Positions 1-8,314 of a stretch of 64,000 nucleotides of DNA are shown piece after piece; position 1 is the stretch's first letter, and each line of letters begins with the position of its first letter. The notes below the pieces were generated by a model. That model searched no databases. It was not told where the DNA came from and was given only the letters and a program-made list of their open reading frames with translations. The position numbers and the translations under genes were made by a program. Origin of the DNA: an uncultured Chitinophaga sp. (GTDB lineage Bacteria > Bacteroidota > Bacteroidia > Cytophagales > Cyclobacteriaceae). The stretch lies in contig CABHOK010000007.1 of NCBI GenBank assembly GCA_902168205.1, positions 1-64,000 on the forward strand, in the 5' to 3' direction.

Positions 1-11
1 GAAGGTTTTTC

Positions 12-46
12 TAAAATCAGTACGACATCGAGTCGTACTGATTTTA
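12..46. terminator. perfect hairpin, probable terminator at left edge
   Basis: Two perfect 15-base inverted arms (12-26 and 32-46) flank a 5-base loop. The arms start and end with short A/T runs, so the hairpin could end transcription from either side. The gene to its left is outside the window, so the partner is unknown. Confidence 0.55.
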
Positions 47-133
47 CCCCGGAAACAGAACCCCAGGTTCATGTTTGTCCGATGGTTTGATTAGTAAAAA
101 ACGGTCAACCTTTTTTAGGGATCGACACATTTT

Positions 134-166
134 AACTCGAGGCTCACAAGCTGACAGCTCGAAGCT
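134..166. repeat. degenerate AGCT-phased intergenic repeat
   Basis: GCT/AGCT words recur every 7-9 bases just beyond the 3' end of the histidine kinase gene. The same kind of sequence occurs near 5862-5892 and, at length, at 29437-29769, so this looks like a member of a dispersed family. Confidence 0.4.
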
Positions 167-176
167 ATATATACTA

Positions 177-2108
177 TCAGCAGCGGTTCTTCGGTTCGCG
201 GGGGAGTGTTACCGTAAATATAGTTCCCCGGCCTTTGCTGCTGGTTACGTCAATGGAGCCTCCGTTGTTAACTACCATTTCCTTGCAGATCAGCAATCCG
301 ATGCCGGTGCCTTTTTCCTGGCGTGTACCTGGTCGGGTGAAGTATTCATCGCGGTGAAATAGCTTTCCTGTTTCTTCTTCGGTCATGCCGATGCCATTGT
401 CTTCAATCATCAGCTTTACGCCATCGCTGTGGACCGTTCCCGAAATTCTGATCATACCTCCCTCCTGCGTAAACTTGATCGCGTTACCGATCAAATTCCG
501 GATAACAATCTCAACCTGGTTTTTATCAGCCCAGGCTATAACGTCAGCTGTCAATTGATTTTCATATGCTATCTTTTTTATCTCGAGGTTTCGCTTCAAC
601 TGAGTTACTACGCGATCGGCTATATCTTTCAAAACAATTTTGCCGGGAGTAATCTTAATGTCACCGAGCTGCGTTCGGGCCCACTGCAACAAATTCTCCA
701 ACGCATTGCCAGATGCTTTGATCTGATCGTTCAGATCATCCAGTAACTTTCCGAATTGCTCCGCAGTAACACCTCCCATTCGATAGAGATCAACTACGGC
801 TTGCAGGTTTGCGATAGGACCGCGCAGATCGTGACTGATCACCGAGAACAACTGGTCTTTGATACGATTCAGTCTGCCGAGCTCTTCGTTGGAATGAGAC
901 AACTCTATATTCAGTTTCTTACGAACTTTGCTGGTATTAAACGCTATATAGGCCAGTATACTCATCAGTATAATAATGATGCAAAAAGCTATCTGCACAT
1001 ACCGGTGCTGACTGATGGTGGCAATATTGGCTTCGTTGATCTGCTGCAGTAGTTCCAGTTCGCTCTGTTTTTGCCGGAATGCCTGCGAAGCCTGCAGTTG
1101 TTTGAGATTGCGACTGTTGATAAGCCGTTGCTTTTCTTTACCGATCTGGTGCGATTTGCTCTGATGCTCAAATGCTTTTTTATAGTCACCGATATCACTA
1201 TATAAATTGGCGTACGATTCGTGGATATAGTCCATCGGGTTAAAAAAGTCATTGAACTTGATCTTACGTCCTTCAATGACAAACTGCGCGCTGTCCAGAT
1301 AACGAAAGGACATGCGGTAATTTTTCATTAACAGGTAAAGTCTGCCGAGGTGGGCATACGTTTCGATTATATTTTCTGTTTCCGTTGTATTCCTGATCAG
1401 TGCCAGGTTACGGTAATAATAATGCAGACTGCTGTCGTAATGCTGTTCACGCAAATGTATACTTCCGATGTTGCCGGCCAGTATCGCAATCCAGGCGGTA
1501 TCTTTTTTGTTGATAGCAATGTTGTAGGCCTTTCTGAAATCCGGCAGCGCCTGGTCATACATACCTTGTTCGCGAAGGATCAACGCGAGGCCGTTATAGC
1601 AATTGATAAGCGTTCGGTGATACAAGGAATCTTTACCTACCGCCAGCGTTTTGCTATAATATTCTTTTGCCTCTTCATAGTTTTCAGCTTTATGTTGTAT
1701 CAATGCAATCTCAAAATAGCTGAGTGATTCGCCAACCGGTTTGTGCTGTTTTCTAAACAGCATGGCGCTCTCCATGAAATAAACAATAGCGTCATTCATC
1801 CGTCCATTGCCAAACATGGTACCGGCCCAGCCGTATACACTGGGTAATATACTTTCAGAAAATGATTTGCTCCGGGCAATGTTTACGATGACCGTAACGT
1901 CATCATCTTTAAAAGGCATTTTACCAGCATGAAACAACGTCATCATCTCCCCGAAAATTTTTTCAAATTCCTGCGCGGTAGAAGCGTTTTCGAGTTTTGT
2001 TATATACTGTGGAATCGATTGTCCAATGGCCCTGCCTGAAATCAGGTTCACAATGATCACACTGGCAACCATCCATTGCTTCAATTCAGGTGCGGTAAAG
2101 TATCGCAT
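177..2108 (-). CDS. TPR-domain membrane sensor histidine kinase
   Basis: This 643-residue protein is a sensor kinase. An N-terminal signal/anchor (about 12-30) precedes a TPR-rich periplasmic region (about 90-320) and a coiled coil. A membrane span lies near 371-391. The HisKA H-box has the phospho-acceptor His426 in a SHDLRGP context. The HATPase domain shows an N-box near 531-546, G1 DNGIGM at 570-575 and G2 GTGIGL at 600-605. All catalytic boxes look intact. There is no receiver domain and no response regulator next to it, so its partner is unknown. It is transcribed away from the crp-like gene, and a perfect inverted repeat sits 14 bases upstream of its start. The input signal cannot be read from sequence; TPR sensors of this Bacteroidota type usually bind proteins. 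Confidence 0.9.
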   Translation of the reverse strand: MRYFTAPELKQWMVASVIIVNLISGRAIGQSIPQYITKLENASTAQEFEKIFGEMMTLFHAGKMPFKDDDVTVIVNIARSKSFSESILPSVYGWAGTMFGNGRMNDAIVYFMESAMLFRKQHKPVGESLSYFEIALIQHKAENYEEAKEYYSKTLAVGKDSLYHRTLINCYNGLALILREQGMYDQALPDFRKAYNIAINKKDTAWIAILAGNIGSIHLREQHYDSSLHYYYRNLALIRNTTETENIIETYAHLGRLYLLMKNYRMSFRYLDSAQFVIEGRKIKFNDFFNPMDYIHESYANLYSDIGDYKKAFEHQSKSHQIGKEKQRLINSRNLKQLQASQAFRQKQSELELLQQINEANIATISQHRYVQIAFCIIIILMSILAYIAFNTSKVRKKLNIELSHSNEELGRLNRIKDQLFSVISHDLRGPIANLQAVVDLYRMGGVTAEQFGKLLDDLNDQIKASGNALENLLQWARTQLGDIKITPGKIVLKDIADRVVTQLKRNLEIKKIAYENQLTADVIAWADKNQVEIVIRNLIGNAIKFTQEGGMIRISGTVHSDGVKLMIEDNGIGMTEEETGKLFHRDEYFTRPGTRQEKGTGIGLLICKEMVVNNGGSIDVTSSKGRGTIFTVTLPREPKNRC

Positions 2109-2121
2109 AACTTATTCCTAA

Positions 2122-2145
2122 GTTAATATACTGCGGGATATTAAC
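2122..2145. promoter_or_regulatory. inverted repeat in divergent promoter region
   Basis: GTTAATAT and ATATTAAC form perfect 8-base arms around an 8-base spacer, 14 bases upstream of the kinase start and about 130 bases upstream of the Crp/Fnr-like gene. The symmetry and spacing suit a dimeric regulator. The Crp/Fnr protein next door is one candidate, but this is inference. Confidence 0.4.
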
Positions 2146-2278
2146 ATACAAGATAGTATATTAAATGATATAATAAGCATGCGTTGCGCATCTGTCAGTT
2201 ATACCTACATGATAAGCGAACAGCGCTCGAAAAAAGCGTGACGATCTGTTGATGAATGTTTATATTCATGACAAAAAG

Positions 2279-2863
2279 ATGGACAAAACAGAACTGATTC
2301 TGTTTCTTACCGCTACCAATCACATCTCGCGTGAAAAGGCTGAAATTATAGCGGATCATTTCAAACCGAAGAGCATTGCCCGGAATCAATTCCTGCTTAC
2401 GGAAGGTCAGCTCAGCGATGAATACTTTTTTATGCGAAGCGGTTTCCTTCGCGCCTTTGCATATGATACAGATGGCAACGATGTTACCACGAACTTCTAT
2501 GCCGGCAACCAGGTGGTGTTTGAAGTGTCGTCTTTTTTTAACCGGACTATATCTAAAGAAAATATACAGGCGCTTACGGATTGCGAGGGCTGGTATATTA
2601 CGTACGCGCAACTCAATATGCTATTCCATTCACTGCAGGAGTTCCGCGAGTTCGGACGCTCGGTGTTGGTTAAAGGATTTGCTTCACTGAAAGTACGCAT
2701 GCTTTCCATGATCACCGAAACGGCTGAAGAACGTTACGCACACTTGCTGCAGACCAACCCGAAATTGTTTGAGCATGTACCGCTGAAATATATTGCATCG
2801 TACCTGGGTATAACCGATTCTTCCTTAAGTCGCATTCGAAAAGAACTTACCAAAAAACAATGA
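2279..2863 (+). CDS. Crp/Fnr-family transcriptional regulator
   Basis: An N-terminal cyclic-nucleotide-binding-like beta-barrel (about residues 20-120, with a LLTEGQ-type turn) is followed by a long dimerisation helix and a short C-terminal winged helix, where YIASYLGITDSSLSRIRKEL matches the recognition helix of this family. At about 195 residues the length is normal. There is no cysteine cluster for an FeS sensor, so it is not a classical Fnr. I chose the ATG at 2279 (MDKTEL) because it aligns with usual family starts; in-frame starts at 2249 (TTG) and 2252 (ATG) would add about 10 residues. The gene is followed by a membrane protein gene on the same strand, which may be a target. The effector is unknown. 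Confidence 0.85.
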   Translation: MDKTELILFLTATNHISREKAEIIADHFKPKSIARNQFLLTEGQLSDEYFFMRSGFLRAFAYDTDGNDVTTNFYAGNQVVFEVSSFFNRTISKENIQALTDCEGWYITYAQLNMLFHSLQEFREFGRSVLVKGFASLKVRMLSMITETAEERYAHLLQTNPKLFEHVPLKYIASYLGITDSSLSRIRKELTKKQ

Positions 2864-2935
2864 TCGTGATTTCTTGTCATTTGGCAAGATTAAAGTCCCG
2901 GGCGCGTGTTTCCTTTGTATCAAAATACACTACCC

Positions 2936-3640
2936 ATGGAAACACTACCTCTTTATATAGGTATACTCTTCGGAGTTACCACGCTGCTGACTATATATCT
3001 GTTTTATAAAGCCAGCCGAAACTCGAAGGTTTCTATAGTGCTTATTGCACTTTGGCTGATCTTTCAATCCATCGTATCGCTCACGGGATTTTATACCCAT
3101 ACCGATGCCTTCCCTCCCCGCTTTCCATTGCTGATATTACCACCGTTGCTGCTTATTATATTGCTGTTTGTTACCACTATCGGGAAACGCTATATCGACA
3201 GCCTCGATCCGAAAGCACTAACGTTGCTGCATGCGATACGTGTGCCGGTCGAGATCGTGCTATATTTACTCTGTCTGCACAAAACTATACCCGAGATCAT
3301 GACCTTTGAAGGGAGAAACCTCGACATACTTTCTGGTCTTACAGCTCCTGTCATCCATTACTTTGGCTTTGTAACGAAGCGCATCAACAAGCATATAATC
3401 CTTCTCTGGAATTTTATCTGCCTGGGCCTGCTGGCTAACATCGTTACAACGGCTATCCTATCCGCCCCGATGCCGTTTCAACAACTTGCGTTCGATCAGC
3501 CCAATATAGCCGTGCTATACTTTCCGTTTACCTGGTTGCCTTGCTGTGTGGTTCCGCTCGTGTTATTCGCACACCTTGTTACCATCCGAAAATTACTACT
3601 CGATGGAACTACGCGTGCGAGTCGCGTTGTTTCGGTGTAA
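2936..3640 (+). CDS. polytopic membrane protein of unknown function
   Basis: I do not recognise a named family. The 234-residue protein has about six or seven hydrophobic spans (roughly 5-25, 30-52, 62-85, 100-122, 150-172, 175-198 and 205-227 in the short form) with a conserved-looking loop rich in Pro and Phe after span 2. It has no signal peptide, catalytic motif or transporter signature that I can name. The ATG at 2936 (METLPL) is preferred; an upstream ATG at 2906 would add ten residues. It lies 72 bases after the Crp/Fnr-like gene and 25 bases before the AraC-like gene on the same strand, so it may be their regulatory target. Confidence 0.7.
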   Translation: METLPLYIGILFGVTTLLTIYLFYKASRNSKVSIVLIALWLIFQSIVSLTGFYTHTDAFPPRFPLLILPPLLLIILLFVTTIGKRYIDSLDPKALTLLHAIRVPVEIVLYLLCLHKTIPEIMTFEGRNLDILSGLTAPVIHYFGFVTKRINKHIILLWNFICLGLLANIVTTAILSAPMPFQQLAFDQPNIAVLYFPFTWLPCCVVPLVLFAHLVTIRKLLLDGTTRASRVVSV

Positions 3641-3659
3641 TGGAAATTCATTACATTTG
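3627..3659 (+). promoter_or_regulatory. Bacteroidota-type promoter for the AraC-like gene
   Basis: A TTG at 3627-3629 and TACATTTG at 3652-3659 match the Bacteroidota -33/-7 pattern (TTG, about 17-23 bases, TAnnTTTG). The expected start site falls at about 3665, next to the ATG at 3666, so the transcript could be nearly leaderless. The box overlaps the 3' end of the preceding gene. Confidence 0.4.
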
Positions 3660-3665
3660 GTAAGC

Positions 3666-4439
3666 ATGCGTATAGAAAATTATTCACCGCGTGATGAACT
3701 CAGGCCGTTCATCAAAACATTCACGATCATTGAAAGTGAATCGGGCATGGTGAATAAAATTTTACCGGAAGCATCACTGATCATGGCGTTCCGTTTCAAC
3801 GGCAGTATACGGTATACGCAGCAGGATGAAACGGGTATTCTGCCGCTCTCGGTAATTTCGGGTGTTCGCAAGTCGCCACGCATCATGGACTATGCAAAGA
3901 AGACTTCCATTCTGCTGGTGAAGTTTCATGCGGGAGGCGCAACGGCTTTCTTTCGCGAGCCCCTGCATGAATTGTTTGAGACCAGTATATCGCTGGATGA
4001 TCTGTTACCGCGTACTGAACTTATATATATTGAAGAGCAACTTGCTGAAGCACGAAACCATGCTGCACGCATCTCAACGATGGAACGCTTCCTGCTTTCG
4101 AAGTTAAGACCTGCTTTACCGGACAGCCTGATCAACCATGCCATTCAAACGATCAGGTCAGCCAACGGGATCATTCGTATACAGGAGCTACTCTCAGATT
4201 TACCCATCAGTCGCGATCCGTTTGAGAAAAAGTTCAGACGCATAGTAGGCACATCTCCTAAACAATTTGCAGCGTTACTGCGCATGCGCCATGTTATCGA
4301 TTCGCATGCCGCTCAGCAAAGTCTGACCGATACCGCGCATGCTGCCGGTTATTTTGATCAGGCACATTTTATAAAAGACTTCAAGTCATTTACAGGTGAA
4401 ACACCCAACGCTTTCTTCAAGTCTTCCAAGTTCTGGTAG
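3666..4439 (+). CDS. AraC-family transcriptional regulator
   Basis: The 257-residue protein has an N-terminal beta-rich sensing region (about 1-130, of the kind called DUF6597) and a C-terminal double helix-turn-helix (about 155-252). The C-terminal pattern with SPKQFAALLRM and GYFDQAHFIKDFKSFTGETP is the classic AraC signature, with F-Q-x-H-F-x-x-x-F spacing preserved. The ATG at 3666 is chosen because upstream in-frame sequence overlaps the previous gene and does not look like family sequence. It probably has its own promoter. The ligand and targets are unknown; the adjacent membrane protein is a candidate target. Confidence 0.88.
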   Translation: MRIENYSPRDELRPFIKTFTIIESESGMVNKILPEASLIMAFRFNGSIRYTQQDETGILPLSVISGVRKSPRIMDYAKKTSILLVKFHAGGATAFFREPLHELFETSISLDDLLPRTELIYIEEQLAEARNHAARISTMERFLLSKLRPALPDSLINHAIQTIRSANGIIRIQELLSDLPISRDPFEKKFRRIVGTSPKQFAALLRMRHVIDSHAAQQSLTDTAHAAGYFDQAHFIKDFKSFTGETPNAFFKSSKFW

Positions 4440-4538
4440 CTTCCCCTGTAAAAATATTTACTATACCGATAAACCTTTTCGGAATAGCAATCATCATAGC
4501 AAAGACGCCTGCGGTGTACATTAACTATTTTACTGTCT

Positions 4539-5078
4539 ATGATGAATCAGATCTTTTGCGTTTTGATGTTGATACCTGTTTCCCTACAGGCGCAGAACAA
4601 TCAGAAAATTGGTCACGCTGACTGGGAGTATATCTTCAGTCACTTGCCGGAATACAAACAAATTGAAGTTGACTTAAAAACGTACGAGGCTCAATTACAA
4701 AACCAGTTAAAACTAAAAACCCAGGAGTTCGAAGCAAAGTATAAATCGTATCAGTCTTTACCGGCTGATACACCCGAAGCTATACGCAAGGATAAGGAAT
4801 CGGAACTGGCATACCTGCAGGAGAACCTTGAGAATTTCAGACGTAATGCCCAGGCATCCATCGAGAAGAAACAGCATGAACTCATTACACCGGTGTTCAC
4901 GAAAGTAGGACAAGCTATAGAAGCGGTAGCCACTGAACACGGTTATTCCTATGTCATCAACCCGCAAATGCTTGGTGGTGGTGATGTGTTGTTGTTCAGC
5001 GATCAGAAGTATAACATCTCGAACCTCGTATTGAAAAAACTGGGCGTAGTACCACCTGCGTCTGAAAAACGGAATTAA
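4539..5078 (+). CDS. OmpH/Skp-family periplasmic chaperone-like protein
   Basis: A signal peptide (about 1-19, cut after QA-Q) leads into a 160-residue mature protein. A short beta strand (IGHADWEYIFSHLPEYKQIE) is followed by a long charged coiled coil (about 45-130) and a closing strand (YSYVINPQ). This is the order of the OmpH/Skp fold, which holds unfolded outer-membrane proteins in the periplasm. In Bacteroidota, skp paralogues usually sit beside bamA; here no bamA is near, so this is an orphan copy. It is convergent with the response regulator gene, only 8 bases apart at the 3' ends. A second ATG at 4542 is equally possible. Confidence 0.85.
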   Translation: MMNQIFCVLMLIPVSLQAQNNQKIGHADWEYIFSHLPEYKQIEVDLKTYEAQLQNQLKLKTQEFEAKYKSYQSLPADTPEAIRKDKESELAYLQENLENFRRNAQASIEKKQHELITPVFTKVGQAIEAVATEHGYSYVINPQMLGGGDVLLFSDQKYNISNLVLKKLGVVPPASEKRN

Positions 5079-5086
5079 TTATATAC

Positions 5087-5776
5087 TTACCGGTGATCCA
5101 GCCGGTAACGATTATCGCTGGTGCGATGAATGAGATTTATGCCTAACTTCTTCCGGAGGTTCTGGATATATACATCGATGGAGGTATCGAACAGGTATAT
5201 CTCCGAACCCCATATATTCTGAAGCAGGTTTTCGTGTGAAATTACTTTGCTGGGATTCTGCGCGAAGAAGAACAGCAACTCGAACTCAGGTTTGCTCAGG
5301 GTAATTTCGTCATCCCCGATCTGCACCGAATTGGACTTGCGATGAATGCGCAGGTTGCCGATCTTCAGTTCGGCTATACTTTTACGGATCACAAACTTAC
5401 GCTTCAGCACCGTGGCAACTTTATAGGTAAGCGCACGCAGGCCGATAACTTTCTCGATATAGTCATCACCGCCCGTATCGAGTGCCGCTTCGTGGTAATA
5501 ATTTTCTGACTTGGCCGTGAGAAAGAATATATAGGTATCGGCAAAGCGTTTCATGCTTCGCAGCTCGCGGCATATTTCGATGCCATTCGGGTGCGGCATC
5601 ATTATGTCCAGGATAATTAGATCGGGGGAAAAATCTTTTGCCACGGCTACTGCATCCTGGCTTTCATCAATGGTCTTTACCGTAAACCCTTCTTTCTCCA
5701 GGTTATACTCCAGTAACTCAAGAATATCCTTATCATCATCAACCACCAGTACCCGGAAATGTTTTTTCTCTCTCAT
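5087..5776 (-). CDS. OmpR/PhoB-type response regulator
   Basis: The N-terminal receiver domain (about 1-120) has the acidic pair in VVDDDKD, the phospho-acceptor aspartate in DLIILDIMMP and the conserved T-x-K at FLTAKS. The residue after the conserved lysine in DDYIEK is valine rather than the usual proline. The C-terminal winged helix (about 130-229) ends in the Trans_reg_C pattern with SIDVYIQNLRKKLG. The ATG at 5776 (MREKKH) is used, since an upstream ATG at 5803 adds nine atypical residues. No kinase gene is adjacent; the two sensor kinases in this window (177-2108 and 8315-11635) also lack adjacent regulators, so a pairing is possible but unproven. Confidence 0.92.
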   Translation of the reverse strand: MREKKHFRVLVVDDDKDILELLEYNLEKEGFTVKTIDESQDAVAVAKDFSPDLIILDIMMPHPNGIEICRELRSMKRFADTYIFFLTAKSENYYHEAALDTGGDDYIEKVIGLRALTYKVATVLKRKFVIRKSIAELKIGNLRIHRKSNSVQIGDDEITLSKPEFELLFFFAQNPSKVISHENLLQNIWGSEIYLFDTSIDVYIQNLRKKLGINLIHRTSDNRYRLDHR

Positions 5777-5861
5777 AACTTTTCTTCTCCAGGCAAAATA
5801 CAAGACAAACGTTACCGGATGTTTATATGGGGATTACGAAATGTTGAAATATAGCTGAAAA

Positions 5862-5892
5862 TAGCTTTGAGTTGTGAGCTGCGTGCTACAAG
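5862..5892. repeat. short AGCT-phased repeat segment
   Basis: GCT and AGCT words spaced by a few bases recur here upstream of the response regulator, resembling the repeats at 134-166 and 29437-29769. The match is short and degenerate. Confidence 0.3.
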
Positions 5893-5898
5893 TAAAAT

Positions 5899-5930
5899 CA
5901 CTGCGCAGATACTAATGTCTCTGCGCAGTG
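5899..5930. terminator. perfect hairpin between glycosyltransferase and response regulator genes
   Basis: Perfect 11-base arms (5899-5909 and 5920-5930) flank a 10-base loop. The element is downstream of the glycosyltransferase gene on the minus strand and upstream of the response regulator. It lacks a strong T run, so it may be a weak terminator or an mRNA-stabilising hairpin. Confidence 0.4.
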
Positions 5931-5947
5931 TATCTATAGAAAAGTAA

Positions 5948-5980
5948 TTTAACGGATAACCAATAACGAATACCGGACAA
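5948..5980. repeat. TAACGGATAAC-type degenerate repeat
   Basis: The stretch repeats AACGGATAAC/AATAACGAAT words just past the 3' end of the glycosyltransferase gene. Similar words recur near 7966-8000, 12343-12376, 31187-31201 and 33298-33412, which suggests a second dispersed intergenic family. Confidence 0.4.
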
Positions 5981-5994
5981 CGATATATAGTATA

Positions 5995-6984
5995 TCAGCT
6001 TCTACCCAGCTTCACCGCCCGTTCTACGGCTTCGGCAGTAACGTTATCATACTGTACCGTGACGCGCTTGTCGGTTTCAATCCACTCTACGATCTTCTCT
6101 ATGTTTCGCTTGCGCATTTTTTTCAGTACGGGTACACCGAGTTGTTTCAGGGATGCGGCATTGTAATGCTGTTCCAACTGCGATTTCATAGGCACCACCA
6201 TTAACTTCTTGCCCAGGTATAAAGCTTCGGCCGGTGTTTCAAAACCCGCACCGCACAGTACGCCTTTTGCAGATGTCATGCTCTCGGCAAATTCATCTTT
6301 ATTAACCGGGTATACAGAAAGTTTACCGATGTGATACGGCTTTTTTGCGTGCTTTGAGAAAATGTGCCACTTTATCTTCGGGATCTTCGCCAGTAACGGC
6401 ACCAGCTTCTTATCATCGTACGAAGGGAGATATACGGTATAATGTTCCTTTTCTACATTGTTACTCTCCCGCACAGCAGAGCGGATAACCGGTGTATATA
6501 TATTCTTGTCGTAGCGCTCAAAGTGGAACGATACATACTTTTCAACGGGCGCGTAGTTATGCAACACCCATTCTCCTACGGGATCTATCTTCTTCGGTGT
6601 TGGCACTTTCGATGAAAGCAATGCCGACTGATGGCTGAGTCCCACGCAGGGTATATCGCGCTTGCGACAAGCCCACGCACTGATTGGTTCAAAGTCGTTT
6701 ATGACCAGGTCGTATTTCTCCACCGGGAATTTCTTGATCTCTTTATATACCTCTTTGGAGCTGTTTTGCTTGAAGGTTCGCAGGAAATCTATACCCCCGC
6801 TCTTTCCGAAAAAGAAACTGAGACCTTTGGATTTATACTTTACCGGATAGGGTAATTTTATATCGGCCTGGGCACCACTGATGAACAGATCGAGGTCGCC
6901 ATACTGTTGCAGCACCGGGATGACATCTTCCGCGCGGGCCAGGTGACCGTTACCTGTACCTTGAATAGCAAATAGGATTTTCAC
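5995..6984 (-). CDS. GT-B glycosyltransferase of the TIGR00661/MJ1255 type
   Basis: The 329-residue protein opens with KILFAIQGTGNGHLARA, the nucleotide-sugar transferase start typical of the MJ1255/VC2487 family. A C-terminal segment GAGFETPAEALYLGKKLMVVP matches the donor-binding half of GT-B enzymes. It has no membrane span and is probably cytoplasmic or membrane-associated. It overlaps the upstream metallophosphoesterase gene by four bases (ATGA), so the two are translationally coupled and probably act in the same lipid- or envelope-glycan pathway. The acceptor and sugar donor cannot be told from the sequence. Confidence 0.85.
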   Translation of the reverse strand: MKILFAIQGTGNGHLARAEDVIPVLQQYGDLDLFISGAQADIKLPYPVKYKSKGLSFFFGKSGGIDFLRTFKQNSSKEVYKEIKKFPVEKYDLVINDFEPISAWACRKRDIPCVGLSHQSALLSSKVPTPKKIDPVGEWVLHNYAPVEKYVSFHFERYDKNIYTPVIRSAVRESNNVEKEHYTVYLPSYDDKKLVPLLAKIPKIKWHIFSKHAKKPYHIGKLSVYPVNKDEFAESMTSAKGVLCGAGFETPAEALYLGKKLMVVPMKSQLEQHYNAASLKQLGVPVLKKMRKRNIEKIVEWIETDKRVTVQYDNVTAEAVERAVKLGRS

Positions 6985-7838
6985 TTTTTAACCGTTAAAA
7001 ATTCGTTGACAAGGTCGCGAAAAATTTCATCGTTATCGAGCCTGTCACCTCGAAATCGTTTCGGTAATTTTATGGCCTGGGCAACTTTATCTTCGGCATA
7101 CCTATAAATGCTCCAGTTCGTACCATCATATTCCAGGCACGAAAGGTTTTCAATCCAGTCGCCTGAGTTCAGGTACATCACTTCACCTTTATCGGTGGCG
7201 ATTCTTTTCATTTCAGGGTGATGGATATGGCCGCACACAACATAGTCATAACCATTTTCAATGGCTATATCTCCGGCAGTTTTCTCAAAGTCGTTGATAA
7301 ACTTTACAGCAGACTTCACACTATCTTTCACGCGCTTGGAAAGCGATATCTTTTCCCTCCCTAATTTCAGCAAAAACCAGTTGACCATGGTGTTGATCAG
7401 GATGAGCGTATCATAACCAATGGCTCCCAACTTGGCAAGCCACTTGGAGTATTGCATGGTAACATCAAATACATCACCATGAAAAACCCAGGCACGTTTG
7501 CCGTTTAGTTTTAGTACAATTTTATTGTCGATAACAAATGAGCCTAGACGCAGGCCGGCAAACTTGCGCAGCATTTCATCGTGGTTACCGGTAAGATATA
7601 TTACTTTGGTATTTTTGGAGAGCAGGCCCATAATGTGCTTGATCACCTGCATGTGCGACTTGGGCCAGTAGCGTTTACTGAACTGCCACATGTCGATGAT
7701 GTCGCCATTGAGTATAACTTTCTTCGGCTTGATGGTTTTGAGATAACGCAACAACTCCTCCGCATGACAGCCGTAGGTGCCAAGGTGTATATCTGATAAA
7801 ATGACGAGTTCCAGCTCTCGTTTCTTTTTCTTGCCCAT
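6981..7838 (-). CDS. calcineurin-like metallophosphoesterase, LpxH-like
   Basis: The metallophosphoesterase motifs are all present in order: SDIHLG near residue 15, NGDIID near 45, GNHDE near 88, FHGDVFD near 120 and CGHIHHPE near 205. The overall pattern resembles UDP-2,3-diacylglucosamine pyrophosphatases (LpxH/LpxH2 group), which hydrolyse a lipid A precursor at the inner membrane, but related enzymes act on other substrates. At 285 residues it is longer than LpxH (about 240). It forms a two-gene operon with the overlapping glycosyltransferase. That context supports an envelope lipid role, though the exact substrate is inference. Confidence 0.82.
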   Translation of the reverse strand: MGKKKKRELELVILSDIHLGTYGCHAEELLRYLKTIKPKKVILNGDIIDMWQFSKRYWPKSHMQVIKHIMGLLSKNTKVIYLTGNHDEMLRKFAGLRLGSFVIDNKIVLKLNGKRAWVFHGDVFDVTMQYSKWLAKLGAIGYDTLILINTMVNWFLLKLGREKISLSKRVKDSVKSAVKFINDFEKTAGDIAIENGYDYVVCGHIHHPEMKRIATDKGEVMYLNSGDWIENLSCLEYDGTNWSIYRYAEDKVAQAIKLPKRFRGDRLDNDEIFRDLVNEFLTVKK

Positions 7839-8314
7839 TGGTTATAAATAATGATTCCCCAAGACACGAATGTCTCTCGGGGAATCCCCAAACCTATGAA
7901 GAAGTTCTTTGCTGCAAAGGTAAAGTGCCATTGTGAATTGAGATGATCTTGGTTGTTATGAAATTGTTAACGGATATTCGTTATTGATTATATCCACGGT
8001 TAATTTTATTACTTGTCAGTCACGTAATCTCCTGTTAAGAACTAACAAAATGTAAGCAAACATAATCCAATTTCGGCCTTAAAAAAATCTAAACATCAAA
8101 CGCTATCTTCTTTGCATTACGCTTCCTGGTTTTACACTATATATATATATACTATAATTTTGCGATCACTGTTATATAAAAATATCCGTAAAACCTGTAT
8201 TCGATAATCATCAACATCAGATCCGTGTCGGCAGACCTGGAGCCTGGAATAAAATTATAGGATTTCTTCGCTCGAAAATTTGTATATTCATCTGCTGTGT
8301 TTGCACGCACCAAT
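7839..8314. other. 476-bp divergent intergenic region
   Basis: No gene is visible. The region separates the metallophosphoesterase and the large sensor kinase, which diverge from here. It is AT-rich and holds a TAACGGATATTCGTTAT-type repeat near 7966-8000, an alternating TA tract at about 8138-8152 and a TAATTTTG sequence at 8155-8162 that fits a Bacteroidota -7 box for the kinase, although no -33 TTG is at the right distance. Confidence 0.5.
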
